Assembly: GCA_032717465.1 (NCBI GenBank) | Contig: CM064664.1 | Coordinates: forward strand, 1,678,969 to 1,742,968 | Length of the DNA stretch: 64,000 nt | Direction of reading: 5' to 3' | DNA from: Coenobita brevimanus | Taxonomy: Eukaryota > Arthropoda > Malacostraca > Decapoda > Coenobitidae | Program-made: the position numbers and the translations under genes | In this document: piece by piece, positions 11,752 to 23,963 of the stretch | Position numbering within the stretch: the first letter of the stretch is position 1 | Layout of the letters: every line of letters starts with the position of its first letter | Notes under the pieces: generated by a model | What the model was told of the DNA's origin: nothing | Seen by the model: only the letters and a program-made list of their open reading frames with translations | The model's database searches: none

Positions 11752-13554
11752 CCCCTAAACCGCGGGGTTGTTTTGGCTTGACTTGCGTGTCCTGCGGGCA
11801 TATTCGCGCTCCGACACTCTCTAAAAATATTTGCCAAATATCAGTTATTAGTCCTAGAATATTATAATTATATATGCATACGGCACATACCTTTAGCTTT
11901 CTCCTGGGATGTTTGTTGAGCCTTCATCGAGTACCGTAGGACTTGTGGAGACTCTGAAGTTGGGTAACGAAGTCTCCACTTTACACTTCCCAACACCCCG
12001 TAATATGATTACCACAGCCCGATATTATCACTAAAAACACTATTCTATGATTTTCAAATAGTCTGGAATCTCAAAAAAAAAAAAAAATTGTGAAAGCAAT
12101 GAAAATTACGAGCGCATATGACCTTCCCACTTTCGCTCGTTCGCCGTTGGTATTCTGTCATTTATTATTCATAAGAACACTCACACTTTATATTTCTATT
12201 ACCATATAACACTTATATATATCTACAGTCATTATCCATAAGTTTCCTTCAGTAATAGTACTTTATTGTCACCGTAGACATCCAATTTCTCTTTCAGTAA
12301 AATACATAGCATTCACTTTCTCGTCCTGTATACTAGCGTTGAGAGCGAATCTGTCACTTTCACTTCCACTTTCATAACTCATAGAAGTCATGCATGCTAG
12401 AGTGAAACTTTCACTTTCATTACTCCCAGCATATATATACTTATATTCTAATATTACTACTCATTTACATTTCTATTTACATTCTCTATTTTATTTACAT
12501 TATTTACATTTCTCTTTTATTTACACAGTGTTATGCACTGTCACTTGCAGTAACTTATAAAACTATTTTCCACTGTTCACTTATACTTACATTCAGTATT
12601 CACTTGCTGTTTACACATTATTTACACATTATTTACATTTCCACTTGCACTGTTTTACTCACCAGAAAGATCGTAGTCACTGTCCATCATTTTCATTGAT
12701 AAATTAGCCAGTTCACGATTCACAGCAGTCACTTAGCCATTTACCCCTTTCCACACGAGGTTTAGTTGGGGAAGAGGTCACAGGGCCCTTTGCATGGGAC
12801 TAAAAAGCGGTGGAATTGGACAGGCGCGAATCCGACGTGGTTTCACCTTGAAAGATGACAGTAAACTGAATGCTGTGGTGGCCCAGGGGAAATGCAATGC
12901 TGCCAATGTCAGCGTGGTGACAGGTGCTAATATATGCGCTATGAAATGATTGGCAGGAAATCTAGACAATACATAATAAATTAGGTAGTTCCAGTTGAAT
13001 GTAAATATCACTTAGACTTCTCCCTTCCTTTCTTATATATATACTTTTATTATGAGAATAGATTATACGGCATATTTCAAAGGGAAATAAACAGGGAAAA
13101 TTAGTGAATGAGTGCACGTGAGGTGTTGTCAGGTGATAATTAGCCAATTCCAGGTGTATGGCACTATCACTTACCTTATTTCTTTCTTGTATATATTATT
13201 TGGTGTAAGAATAGGGCATAGGGCTTATTTCAATGGATGAAATCAGTGAAAAATTCTGGGGAAGATTTACTTAGTGCAGAGTGGCCAGGCAGGCGAGAGG
13301 AGAGGGTAATGGAGGGGAGGTAGGGAGGGGAGTCAAGAACAGGGAGAAATGGCTAAATCGTCAACAGTGGATGGGAGTACAGATGAGATTAGGAGTGGTG
13401 ACTAGTGTTGGACATTGGCAGTACTGACAGATGATACAAGTCACCACTTGAATGCCCGGGCAAATTCAAAATAACACAGAATCACAAAAGTGACGCCTGC
13501 GGTATGATCCCTTGCTCCCAAGCATCACGAAAGTGTTGACCTGTGGTTAAGGGG
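11752..13554 (-). mobile_element. PB1 piggyBac-like TTAA element, copy a (1.8 kb)
   Basis: TTAA lies at 11748-11751 and 13555-13558. The ends read CCCCTAAACCGCGGGG and, reverse-complemented, CCCCTTAACCACAGGT. The sequence matches, in opposite orientation, the split copy at 19686-24529, including both ends and the middle. It is longer than the PB2 and PB3 MITEs but lacks a transposase core. The interior at 12180-12660 is a simple stretch rich in ACTTTCA and TTTACATT motifs. Confidence 0.8.
12658..12830 (-). pseudogene. PB1 residual ORF, copy a
   Basis: On the minus strand a decayed frame includes MMDSDYDLSGE, followed directly by a GTGAGTAA that stops the frame or acts as a splice donor. Copy b carries the same phrase (MMDSDYNLSGE) inside a 100-codon open frame. 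Short acidic N-termini of this kind are common in piggyBac transposases, but the catalytic part is absent. The identity is inferred. Confidence 0.4.
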
Positions 13555-13558
13555 TTAA

Positions 13559-15970
13559 AAAGTAAAACCATGGCCTGAGCCCTGGGCTAAGGCAGTGACA
13601 GCAATTATCACTACTTGCTCAGTTTAAACACTGTGCCACATGGGACAGAAGGACCAGATGTACTTGGAACTAATGCTAATCCGTTAGGAGAAAATGAGTG
13701 CAACTCAGGAAAACAAGGGAGAGCATCGCATAACGGAAATAGCTCATCATGCAAGGAACACGCTACATACCATACTAGACCAATTATTGCCTGGGTAAAC
13801 ATAGCATGACAGAAGAATTCTGCCTTGCTAGAATACAGTGAAAAAGCTGTGAACCACAGGCTCAAAAAGCATACTAGAAACTAAACTATACTGATATAAT
13901 AAAGAGTAAAAACCTTAAATCTGGCCTGAGAGGAAAAGTATTGGGTGATGGAAATAGCTCATCATGGTTGCACAGACAGACCACTGTGTGGACCTTAGGG
14001 CTTAACATTATTAAACCAAAATGCCAGTAACTACGAAAAATAATACAAACGGAACAAACCATGTTGTAGCTGCATGCAAGCAGAGTCTAGGATAAGCACC
14101 GGGCAGTACAGGAAGCCTTCCCTGCTTGAGGATATCAGTGCTCCATAAGGAGCAAGCAGCTACACTAAAAACCATATTTTCAGACGTCATATAGTCCAGT
14201 CCCCTACAGCCTAACATGGTGGAAGCAAACCACTGCAGTCATACCGGCTGAAAAACTGTGCACAATGTGGAGCTGCAAACCAGAAAATAAGAGACTAATA
14301 ATAGGAAAGACAAACGATGAACAAAAAACAAAAAGACATGGGCACTTGTCGCAAGATGCAGGCTTACCGTGCAACCAGGAAAGTAACAGGATGGAGTCGT
14401 GAAGATGCTAGTGCAGAGTTCGTAGAGGACAAATGCTGACCCCAGGTGTTGCTCATGCGTTGCCGGAGAGAATGACCTGCCTTGCTGACACCAGAGATGA
14501 GCAAAGAAAAGAAAAAGAAGGGGTAATAGAGTAAGGATATGGGAGGATTGTACTCGCATTTGCCAGCACTGCCGATGCTTTGGCTGGATTTATTTCCACG
14601 AGTCTGAGGGTATTGCTCCCTGCTGCATCCAGCAGAAGTGAAAGGAGCTAACTCTAAAACAAACTAGATGTTGACTCGCCCACCTGGTTATTAATTTTAT
14701 TTTATCAAAAGAACAATGATAGTGGTGCATTCACAGACTGGCACTGAGGAAACAGTCTGTTTATATAAGTATCTTGCAACTCGCTCCTTTTCTCCAGGAA
14801 GGAAGATTGTGGGCTACAAGAGAAGGGCATCTTCAGTTTGCAGTCCATTGGACTTACGTGAAGATGAGCCTCTGACAACGAAAACAATATTAAACCTCCC
14901 GCTGCTTTTAATGTTAAACCAAATTGTGTTTACATGCAACCAGCAATGCTACCCATCGCTGCTAGGGTTAGCCACATTACGGAATATTGATGGTATTTTA
15001 GAAATCCTTAAAGGTAGACAAAATCGTGGTTGAACGAAACAGTAGTCACACATTTCTTCACCGGATGACACACCTACTAATTCATCCACTGAATTTGGAG
15101 AACTTTTTTTTTTTTTTTGGTGGGGGGGGGGGAGATCTACAATCTAGAGTAAGGGTCAGTATTTACATCTAGTGGTCCCCATGAGCTATTTTAGTCTTTA
15201 TTAATTCTCACAAGAGATTTCATTCCATCCATTCATCTAAATCTTTGTTGTTCACCAGAACTGTACAAAACTGGGGTTGGGATACTCAGCCTCGACATTC
15301 AAGGCGAGATTTTATTCCTGAACCTTGAAAACTATTTTTCTTCTTCTTTGGGGGGCAGGGGGGGCAAGAGTTAAGGTTGTGCATCCTCTCCAAGCCTCAA
15401 TCTTATGGTATCTAATACCAAATTTAGCCTGTAAGCAGACCCATCCAAAATTCCATCCTTTTATCTTAAAAACAATTTATACATCTAACAGGACAATTAG
15501 TGTCGGAGGCTGTACCTCTTCACTTGAAAATCTAAATGCAATTCCAGTGGTTCAGTTTAAATTCTTTTGTATTTCTTTGTGGGCACACAATGTTTCACTT
15601 TATATTTTTAACCGTGAATAAACCTGAAGCGATGTCCATATGGAACATGTGGCTTTCCTCTGGTCCTTATCTTAACCAAACAAATATGCAGCATTGAAGC
15701 TTGTCAATTTTTGCCTTGCATAGCAGACACAGGGAGAGTTGGAGCTCCCATTTCATCAGCCCTCGGGACTAGCTCCTGACCATCCCCCTTTGCTGAACCT
15801 TTTCAGTGTTTCAGTAACACAGAGAATAAGCCAGCAAGCTCTCCAATACAAGTTCCTCTAACTGTCATCACCAAACTACATGCACATTACACACTGCACT
15901 TCCTATTTAAAATTTTACACACACAAAAATGCATATATTTACCAAGCCTCGGAATCCCCTGGGGAAGGGG
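13559..15970. other. Unassigned segment
   Basis: No recognisable family. The phrase GGAAATAGCTCATCATG occurs twice (near 13735 and 13956), which hints at a decayed duplication about 220 bp apart. A T/G homopolymer-rich patch lies at 15105-15135. A 105-codon plus frame at 14716-15033 has no motif and is probably chance. Confidence 0.3.
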
Positions 15971-15974
15971 GGGG

Positions 15975-18860
15975 GACATCAAAACCCCCACCATCCGCCT
16001 CTCTCCCAGTGACGACCTAGTGAGATACCTGGAATCACTGTCTGACTCACTTCTTCATTTCTGCAACATTCGCGGTCTTCCTCAAACTTTCTCTCTGTTG
16101 AGCACAACCTCTCCTCCTGTAAACCCCACCTTCTCTTCCTAACTGAGACCCAGCTGTCTGAGGTGAGTGACAGCAAACCCTTCTGTGTATCCTTCTACTT
16201 TCTCTATACTCATTTCAAAGCCAAAGGTGGCTTTTGTGTATATGTACTTTCATCTTCTGAATTTTATACATTCTGGCTCCTGCTTTCTGTCATTCTCTGA
16301 GTAAATATATCTATGCTGTTTACCTATCCCCTAATTCTACTCACTATGAAAAATTCTTCGACTGTCTTACTTCTAAGATTGAACACATTCTATCCATTTC
16401 TTCTTTCTCAAAAATCTCCATTCTAGGCGATTTCAATGTTCACCATCACCTTTGGCTCTCCTCTCCATTCACTGATCCACCTTGTGAACAAGCCTACGTC
16501 TTTTCTATCTTTAATGACCTAGAGCAGCTTGTATAGCACCCAACCCATATCCTTGATCATCATGCAGAGAGCTCCAACACACCTGGCCTCTTCCTTACAG
16601 CTAATCCTGCTTACACTGTTTATCTTTCCTCTCCACTGGGCTTCTGCAATAGGAACATTATCATCTTAACCTATCCTATCGCTCCAGTAAGGCCTGTGGA
16701 CCCTCCAAAGAAGCGGTAGCTGTGGCACTTTGGAGCTGCAGATTGGGAGGCCCTCAGGCAGTACTTCTTTTTTATTTTCCATGGAATGATTATTACTTCC
16801 ATGGCCGGGAGCAATCTAAGTGTGCCTTGCACATTACAGATGTTATTCTTTTGGGCATGGAAGTATTCATTCTTTTCTCGTGTCTTATATGACTAATGCA
16901 AAAAAAAAAAAAAAAAAAAAGGTTTAATCACGCTCGTTCTAATGTTGTCCTTAAGAAAGAGAAGGCATGCAAGAGGTATTAGAGCCAACCCATTCCTGGC
17001 TCTCATTTATTTTATGGTCCTGCCCAGAATCTTGCAAATTGTTCTTCACTGAGCTAAAAATAAATTCATTTGTACTAAACGATCTGAACCCTCCAGCTCA
17101 AATACTTCACGCTCCTTCTGGCACCTTGCCAAAAGCCCTTCTAACAACTTTACCTCATCATCCTCCCCTCCTCCTTTGTACTCTGATGGTTCTGTAGCTA
17201 TTTCTTCTACAGATAAAATGAAACTCGTCACTCAGACTTCATCCTCCAATTCCACCTTGGATGATTTCGGTGCTGTTCCTCCATCACTTCCCCCCCCGTG
17301 ACTTCATCATGGCTGACATTACAATGTCTTCAATTGATGTATTTTCTGCCATCACTGGCATCAATATTATCAAGGCAGATGGGCCTGATGGGACCCCTTC
17401 TTTTGTCCTCATGAACTGTGCTTCTGTGTTTACACCCTACCTAGATTAACTCTTTCACCTTTGTCTATCAACTTGTACCTTTCCTTCTTATTGAAAGTTT
17501 GCTCTCATTCAGCCTGTCCCAAAGAATGGTGACCATTGCCAGCCCTGTAACTATCGCCCCCAATTTAACATCCTGTATTTCAAAAGATTTCAAGACTCTT
17601 TGTAACTAAAAAAATAAATAAATAAATAAAGCATCCCTCCTATCATAACTTTCTTTCTGATCATCAGTATGGCTTCCTCCAGGGACGCTCCATTTGTGAC
17701 CTTACCTAGTTTTCTGACTCTTGGTCGTCCTCCTCTAGGGACTATTGGGAAAAACTTTGACATTGTACTTGATATCTAAAAGGCATTCCATCGAGTCTGG
17801 CATAAATCTTTAATTTACAAACTGCCCCATTATGGTTTCTATCCTTCTATCTGCACCTTCATCTCTAGCTCCCATTCTGATAGTTCTATTCCTGCTGTTG
17901 TAGACGGCCACTGTTCTTCTTTTAGAGCTTTCAGTGGTGGTGTTCCTCAGTGCTCTGTCCTATCACCATCTCTCTTTCTAACATTCATCAATGACCTTAT
18001 ATGCTTTACATCTGACTTCATCCACTCATATGCTGATAACTCCACCCTTCACCTTTCCGTTCACTTCCTGCGGTTTCCATCTCAACAGTTGCTTCAGCAA
18101 ACAAGGGATGAGGCTATGGCGCACCGAATGTATGATACGGCTCAAGTCTCTGATTGGGGAAAACATAATCTTGTTGTTTTTAATGCAGATCTTACATCTA
18201 TCAACCCGGCAAAATCTTCCACAGGAGTACCCTATGATCTTTAATAATATCCAGCTCAATCTGGCATCACCTCTAAACATACTTGGGGTTTCATCATATC
18301 AGGATTTATCTTGGAAAGAACATAATTCCTCTCTTGTAAAATCTGCTTCCAAAAGATTGGTTGTGCTAAGCCAACTCTGTGCCTTCTTTACCCCTGCACA
18401 GTTGTTGACTTTACAAACGGGTTTTATTCTCCCCAGTGTGGAGTACACTTCTCATGTGTGGAGAGGCTCCCCACATACAGTTGTTCTGAACAAGGTGGAG
18501 TCAAATGCTTTTCGTCTCATTAACTCTCTTCCTACTGGTCCTCTTCAACCTCTGACTCTTAGACGCACTGTTGCATCCTTATCTCTTTTCTATCACTGCA
18601 TGAATGGTAACTGCACCTCTGAACTGTCTGCTTGCATCCCTCCACCACGACAGCGAACACTTAGCACCCGTCTAGCAACAAACTCTCATCCCTTTTCTGT
18701 CCCTCTCTAATGCAAGAGCTAACCACTACTCCCAGCCCTTCATTTATGCAGCAGGACAACTGTGGAACTATCTCCCTCTGTCTGTATTTTTTACTGAATA
18801 TGATCTCCAGTCTTTCAAACACAGTGTATCCATGCATCTCGAAATTATTAGATCTTGAAC
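15975..18860 (+). mobile_element. LINE-F, decayed Jockey/CR1-like non-LTR element
   Basis: Pieces of an APE endonuclease and reverse transcriptase appear in order on the plus strand, with many frame changes. They include FCNIRGL near 16065, LTETQLSE near 16145, an ILGDFNVHHHLW motif near 16420 and QYGFLQGRS near 17670. The RT active-site region near 18030 reads SYADNSTLH, where active elements have YADD. The C-terminal domain (SVEYTSHVWRGSPH, LSLFYHCMNG) lies in the 17991-18710 frame. The arrangement parallels LINE-D at 47.8-51.9 kb but the sequences differ, so it is a sister family. The insertion is ancient and inactive. Confidence 0.75.
16902..16920. repeat. Poly-A run inside LINE-F region
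   Basis: A run of 19 to 20 A residues interrupts the LINE-F coding remnants. It may mark a deletion junction or a retroposed tail. Confidence 0.6.
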
Positions 18861-19205
18861 TTGGCTCTCTGTTATCTTGTTTTTGTTTTCGTCTGTAGGA
18901 AACAACTTGCAGGCACCCGACCTTCGATTCCTTCTTCCGTGCATAAAGAAAAAAAAACACACATACATACAAGTGCCTGGACAGACACTCAGAATAAATT
19001 AATAAATGGAGAAATGCAATGTGGTAAAGATGGACACCTTCATGCAGTGTCACAGATGGAACCAGGCAGCTCCAAAACCTTGTCATACAGATGTCCCTCA
19101 TCTACTTCCCTATCTCCCAGAAGGAGAATTTTGAGATGCAGCAGGAAGGTAAGTTTAGTCTCCAGTCCACTGGGTTCACATTTCTGACGAGATGGGATTT
19201 GCAGT

Positions 19206-19485
19206 TACTGGTCTGTCTATCTATCTATATAGTTAGGCAACTTCCTCCAAAGAAATGGAGGTAGCCAAGACAGGACGACACACTCCCAGTTTGCTCATCC
19301 ACACAAACCTTTCGCATCTTAGCCCAAAGGGGAGAAGGGACAGATCCTCACTGCACCACACTGCACGAGGGTCAACTGTGCAGTGCAATCAGCAACATCC
19401 ACAGCAGGGCCCAACAGCAGAGCTTGTCTACCCCTGCCACATTGTAATGGTCCCATCCCCTTGCCCTTACCCTCAGTTACTGGTA
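19206..19485 (-). mobile_element. LINE-B 3' UTR fragment (copy 2)
   Basis: Only the LINE-B 3' UTR remains: a TCTA-type tail at 19213-19230, then the gaagcagcc..gaggtagcc..gacagg region shared with copies at 1.4, 54.6 and 56.2 kb. There is no coding sequence. A long CA microsatellite begins about 30 bp downstream of the truncation. Confidence 0.7.
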
Positions 19486-19514
19486 CTACAACTAATACTA
19501 CCTTGATCAGTCAT

Positions 19515-19516
<2 letters not shown>

Positions 19517-19603
<87 letters not shown>
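19517..19603. repeat. (CA)n microsatellite
   Basis: About 43 uninterrupted CA dinucleotides. Open frames across it are artefacts. Confidence 0.98.
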
Positions 19604-19605
<2 letters not shown>

Positions 19606-20373
19606 TTATAGCATGTGCTCTCCCCACACCCACCACAAATATCCTTCAAATGTGAACATAAGATAGTAAAATTCATGTGTATTAACCCCTTAACCGTGGG
19701 GTGTCAGTTTTGTGATGCTCGGGTGCAATGGATCATACCACGGGGCGTCACTTTTGTGATTCTGTGTTATTTTGAATTCGCCCAGGCTTTGAAGTGGTTG
19801 CTTGTATCATCTGTCAGTACTGCTAGTGTCTAACAACAGTCAGTGTTGCTATTGTCATCTTTACTCCCATCCATTATTGACAATTTAGCCATTTCTCCCC
19901 GTTCTTGACTCCCCTCGCTACCTCCCCTCCATTAGCCTCTCCTCCTGCCTGCCGCAGCTGCACCGCGCTAGGCAAATCTTGCCCGGATTTTTCCACTCAT
20001 TTCATCCATTGGAATGACCCCAGTGCATTATTCTCATACAAAATTATATATATAAAAAAGAAAAAAGGTAATTGATAGTGCCATACACCTGGAATTAGCT
20101 AATTATCACCTGGCAACACCCCATGTACACTCGTTCGCTAATTTTCCCTGTTTATTCCCCCTTGAAATATGCTGTATGACCTGTTCTCATAATAAAAATA
20201 TATATAAAAAAGGAAGGGAGAAGCCTAAGTGATATTTACATTCACCTGGAACTACCTAATTTCCTGCCAATCATTTCACATCATATAAATTGGTAGCTGT
20301 CACCTCGCTGACATTGTCAACTGTTCGCGGCCCCATATACGCCTCGTCATTCAGTTCAGTGTTGTCTCTTGAG

Positions 20374-20673
20374 ATGAGAGCATGTAGCACTCATGCCCCC
20401 CCATTTCCGCCACCTCTAGAGGGGCCTGTGACCTCTACCCCTACTAAACCTCTTGTGGGAAAAAGTAAAGGACTAAGTGACTCTGCTGTGGAGCGTAAAC
20501 TGTCTAATTTATCCGTGATAATGATGGACAGTGACTACAATCTTTCTGGTGAACCGTGTGATGAGCCAGTGGAGGAAATGGTGATAAACTACGAGTGCTT
20601 CAGTGTCCCAAGTTCTTCCTGGCTTCAAGGGAAAGGGGCCCTTAGTTACTGGAAGTGGCAGTGTATAACATAG
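20374..20673 (+). pseudogene. PB1 residual ORF, copy b
   Basis: A 99-codon frame follows ATG at 20374; an in-frame upstream ATG at 20290 also exists. It is proline-rich at first and then acidic (MMDSDYNLSGE, DEPVEEM). The homologous stretch in PB1 copy a keeps the same phrase but is broken. It probably is the first coding part of the element's former transposase. No catalytic domain follows, since the LINE-A and the element end come next. The function is inferred from position only. Confidence 0.4.
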
Positions 20674-20760
20674 TGTAAATAAAAGGGAAATGTAAATAAT
20701 TACTAATATAAGAATATGAGTACAAATACTTGGAGTAATAACAGTTTTTCAAGAATACTC

Positions 20761-20828
20761 CCCCAGTATCCCTGCTTGTCGTAAAAGGCGACTAAAAGGG
20801 TTGGCGGAGGGTTAGTGCCCCTCCCCGG
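20761..20828 (+). ncRNA. Candidate structured 5' UTR module of LINE-A
   Basis: Two hairpins can be drawn. The first pairs GTCG with CGAC around TAAAAGG (20779-20793). The second pairs GGAGGG (20806-20811) with CCCTCC (20819-20824) around a TTAGTGC loop. The diverged LINE-A copy 4 (39863-39881, minus) has GGTGGG/CCCACC with the same 7-nt loop, a compensatory A:T to T:A change. The intervening sequence CGACTAAAAGGGTTGG is invariant between the two. The role is unknown; 5' RNA structures in LINEs can act in translation, packaging or self-cleavage. Confidence 0.55.
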
Positions 20829-21226
20829 AAAACAACTAACTAAAAAAACAAACAATAAGCCTCGGACAAGGACTGACCAAACGTTGACGACCAAGGACCG
20901 GACAAAGGACATTGCAATTGGAACGTGGAATGTAAGGGGAGCGAATGATGAGGTGAAAGAGAGAGAGATTGTCCAGGTGCTTGAGGATGCGAAAGTGGAT
21001 GTATGTGGAATAACTGAAACAAAATGGAGAGGAGAAAGTGTGAGAGAATGGGAGTATGGATGGGGTATATGTGCAGGAGTAGGTGAGAATGAGAGGGCAA
21101 AGGAAGGAGTTTGTATAGTTGTGAGTAAAAGATGGAAGAGGAGCATAAGACAGTATGGATCAGTTGGATCAAGGATTGTGTGGGTAAAGTTGAAAGTTGG
21201 AATACAAATGTGGGCGATTGTGTTGT
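20815..21226 (+). pseudogene. LINE-A APE endonuclease, N-terminal part
   Basis: Translation from ATG 20815 gives a basic leader and then the APE endonuclease start: TWNVRG (metal/DNA-binding Asn) and the ITETKW motif with catalytic Glu. The frame goes wrong around 21217-21226: compared with copy 4, which reads WAIVCAYGPTEDR there, one base has been lost in a GT-rich run. The downstream part continues in the next frame. The endonuclease nicks target DNA to prime reverse transcription. Without a frameshift bypass the protein would end at 21261. Confidence 0.85.
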
Positions 21227-23888
21227 GTATGCACCAACGCAAGATCGTGCTAGAAGAGTGAGAGAAGAGTTCTGGACAAATGTAGAAGTGTGCATGGAAA
21301 AGTTTGGAAGGAATGAGAGAGTGTTTTTGATTGGTGATATGAATGGTAAAGTTGGGAATGTGAAGGTGGATGGAATAGTTGGTGAGTGGGGTGTGCCTGC
21401 TGAGATAGATGAGAATGGCAGTGCGTTAGTGGACATTTGTGCTGGGAGGGGGTTGGTGATAGCCAATACTCTCTTCAGGCATAAAATGATCCACAGGTAT
21501 ACATGGCGAGTGATGAGAAGGGTGGGTGGCGAACTGAATGAAAGGAAGGCAATGATTGATTATGTGTGTGTGGATAAAAGGATGCGAAGATGTATATTGG
21601 ATGCAAGAGTTTATAGAGGTTGGGGGAGTGGACTTTCTGACTACTACTTGGTGGTGGCCAGAATTAAAGTTCAAGTAAGATGGAGGAACAGAAGAAGGGA
21701 AAGACGAGAGGAAGGAGTAGTTGCAAGGAGAGTGGAAAGGTTACAAGAGGATGAGAAAAAGGCAGAGTATAAGAGAGAAGTGGAGGAACGATTGGGCAAA
21801 TATGAATTGGAGCAGATGGGGGACGTGGAAGATGTGTGTAGAATATTTACAGAAGAAATATGTGCAGCATGTGATGTGGTGTGTGGAAGGAAGAGAAGAC
21901 GGAGGGGGGTGCAAGGAACAGCGTGGTGGACTGAAGAGGTGAAACAGGCTGTGGCACAAAAGAAGAAAGCATACAATGAATGGATGAAGAATAGGGGCGT
22001 GGAAGAAGTTGAGAGGCGGAAGAGAGAGTTATATGTAGAAAGAAAGAGAGAGGTGAAAAGATTAGTAAGAGAGAGCAAAAAGAGAGTGGATGAGGAATTT
22101 GGAAGGAATTTGAGTGTAAAGTGGAGGGACTGTAAGAAAATGTTCTGGAGAGAGGTGAAAAGAGTAAGACAGGGTGGAAGTGAAGTTAGCAGGGGAGTGA
22201 AAGATAAAAATGGTAGATAACTAGTGGAGAAGGGAGAAAAAGTGAGCAGATGGAGAGAACACTTTAAGGAATTGTTGAACGTAGAGGATGGAAGTAATGC
22301 GAGTATAAGTGGCTGGGGAATGGCTGGGAGAAGGAGGGAGGTGAGAAGACAGGAAGAAATCAGTAGGATAGAAGTTGTGGAAGCAATGAGGAAAGTTAAA
22401 GCAGGGAAAGCCCCAGGAATTGATGGAGTGTGTGGTGAAATGCTGAAGCATGGGGGAGAGATAGTAGTAGAATGGATGTGGAAGATGTGCAGATTGGCCT
22501 GGGAGGAAGGTAGAGTCCCGGAGGATTGGAAGTCAGGTATAATTATTCCCTTGTACAAAGGAAAAGGGGAAAAAGAAGTGTGTGGTAATCATAGGGGCAT
22601 TTGTCTTCTTAGTATAATAGGAAAAGTGTATGGTAGGATACTTATTGACAGAGTTAGAGAAAGAACAGAGGAATTAGTTGGAGAAGAACAGGGAGGCTTT
22701 AGGAAGGGAAGAGGTTGTGTAGATCAGATATTCATTCTCAGATCTTTAGTGGAAAAGTTTCTAGAGAAGGGAAAGAAGTTCTATGCGGCTTTCATGGATT
22801 TGGAGAAAGCATATGACAGGGTGGATAGACTAGGATTGTGGAAAGTGTTAAGAATATATGGAGTAGATGGGAAGTTGTTGAATGCTGTGAAGAGTATGTA
22901 CGATGGTGCGAAGGCTGCAGTGCGTGTGGATGGTGAACTAAGTGAATTTTTCTCTTTGAAAGTTGGGTTGAAACAGGGATGTGTCATGTCTCCATGGTTG
23001 TTCAATCTGTACATCGATGGGGTAATGAAAGAGGTACAAGGTAGGGTAGTGGATGTTGGAGTGGCCCTGGTGAGAGAGGATAGTGTTTGGAAACTCCCTG
23101 TGCTGTTGTTTGCAGATGATACTGTGTTGTTGAGTGAAGACGAAGGGGAGCTGCAAGGCTTGGTGGATGAGTTTGGGAGAGTGTGTAAGAAACGGAATCT
23201 AAAGGTGAATGTAGGGAAGAGTAAAGTGATGGTCTTTGAGAGAGGTGAAGTCAGTGAATATACAGCGAGGTTGGATGGTGAGGAATTGGAAAATGTGAGT
23301 ACGTTTAAGTACTTGGGTAGTGTGATGAGTAAGGATGGAGGTTTGGAGGGTGAAGTGCTTGAAAGGGTACAGCAGGGAAGAAAGTTTGCTGGTTCTTTGA
23401 AAGCAGTGATAAGAAACAGGGAAGTGAGCATGGAAGTGAAAAAGTTACTACATGACAGTATTGTGATACCAACTCTAACGTATGGAAGTGAAGCTTGGAC
23501 GTTGTTGGAAGGACACAAGTCAAGAGTGAGAGCAGTGGAAATGAGTTATTTAAGAGGAGCCTGTGGAGTCACATGGAGAGACAGGCTGACGAATGAGGAT
23601 ATAAAGGAGCATTGTGGTGTTAATGTGGATGTGATAGGAAGCGTTATGAGGAACATACTGAGGTGGTTTGGCCATGTGGAGAGGATGGAGGGTGAAAGAC
23701 TGACGAAGAGAGTGTATGTGAGTGAGGTGGAGGGGGAGAGAGGGAGGGGGAGGCCGAGGATGAGATGGAGGGATGGGGTGGAGAGGTATATGAGAGAGGG
23801 GGGTGTGAGTTGGGAGCAGGGGAGTGAAATGGCGGGGGACAGGGCGACTTGGAGGCGATTTGTTTGTGGCCACCCCAAACGGGATTGA
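21132..23888 (+). pseudogene. LINE-A endonuclease (rest) and reverse transcriptase
   Basis: One frame covers the rest of the polyprotein with a single in-frame TAA at 22218-22220; copy 4 has a Leu codon there. Features in order: LIGDMNGKVG endonuclease motif; the SDH-type active site near 21636-21644, which reads SDYY instead of the SDHH seen in copies 2 and 4, so the catalytic His is replaced; a basic linker; RT fingers GKAPGIDGVCGEML; GGFRKGRGCVDQ; MDLEKAYDRVD; GLKQGCVMSPWLF; and the catalytic FADDTVLL at 23109. The end is a C-terminal WFGHVERM and RGRPRMRW segment with TGA at 23886. Three lesions (frameshift, stop, His loss) separate it from a working protein. Confidence 0.9.
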
Positions 23889-23961
23889 GGCGTCTGCAAT
23901 AGATAGATAGATAGAATAACAGTGAAAGCTTTGCTCTCTACGCTAGTTTACTGAACGAGAA

Positions 23962-23963
<2 letters not shown>

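Larger units (their letters stand above)
20746..23914 (+). mobile_element. LINE-A copy 1, full length, RTE-like non-LTR retrotransposon
   Basis: This 3169-bp element has a structured 5' UTR, an APE endonuclease, a reverse transcriptase and a 3' tail of AGAT repeats (23899-23914). It is flanked by a perfect 9-bp duplication, AATAACAGT, at 20737-20745 and 23915-23923. This is the best preserved of five LINE-A copies in the window (others at 8.9, 33.1, 36.8 and 58.2 kb). A short single-protein LINE with a microsatellite tail resembles the RTE clade. The GLKQGCVMSPWLF palm motif differs from canonical RTE/BovB, so the clade is tentative. Confidence 0.92.

Noticed and set aside
13730..13980. Repeated GGAAATAGCTCATCATG as a tandem repeat
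   Set aside because: Only a 17-bp phrase recurs; the surrounding 200 bp do not align convincingly.
14716..15033. 105-codon plus-strand ORF
   Set aside because: No motif, signal peptide, splice context or homologue I recognise; length is compatible with chance.
19473..19676. Open frames across the CA repeat
   Set aside because: They encode only His/Thr or Cys/Val repeats and come from the microsatellite.
20761..20828. HDV-like self-cleaving ribozyme
   Set aside because: I could draw hairpins but not the required nested double pseudoknot; left as a test rather than a call.
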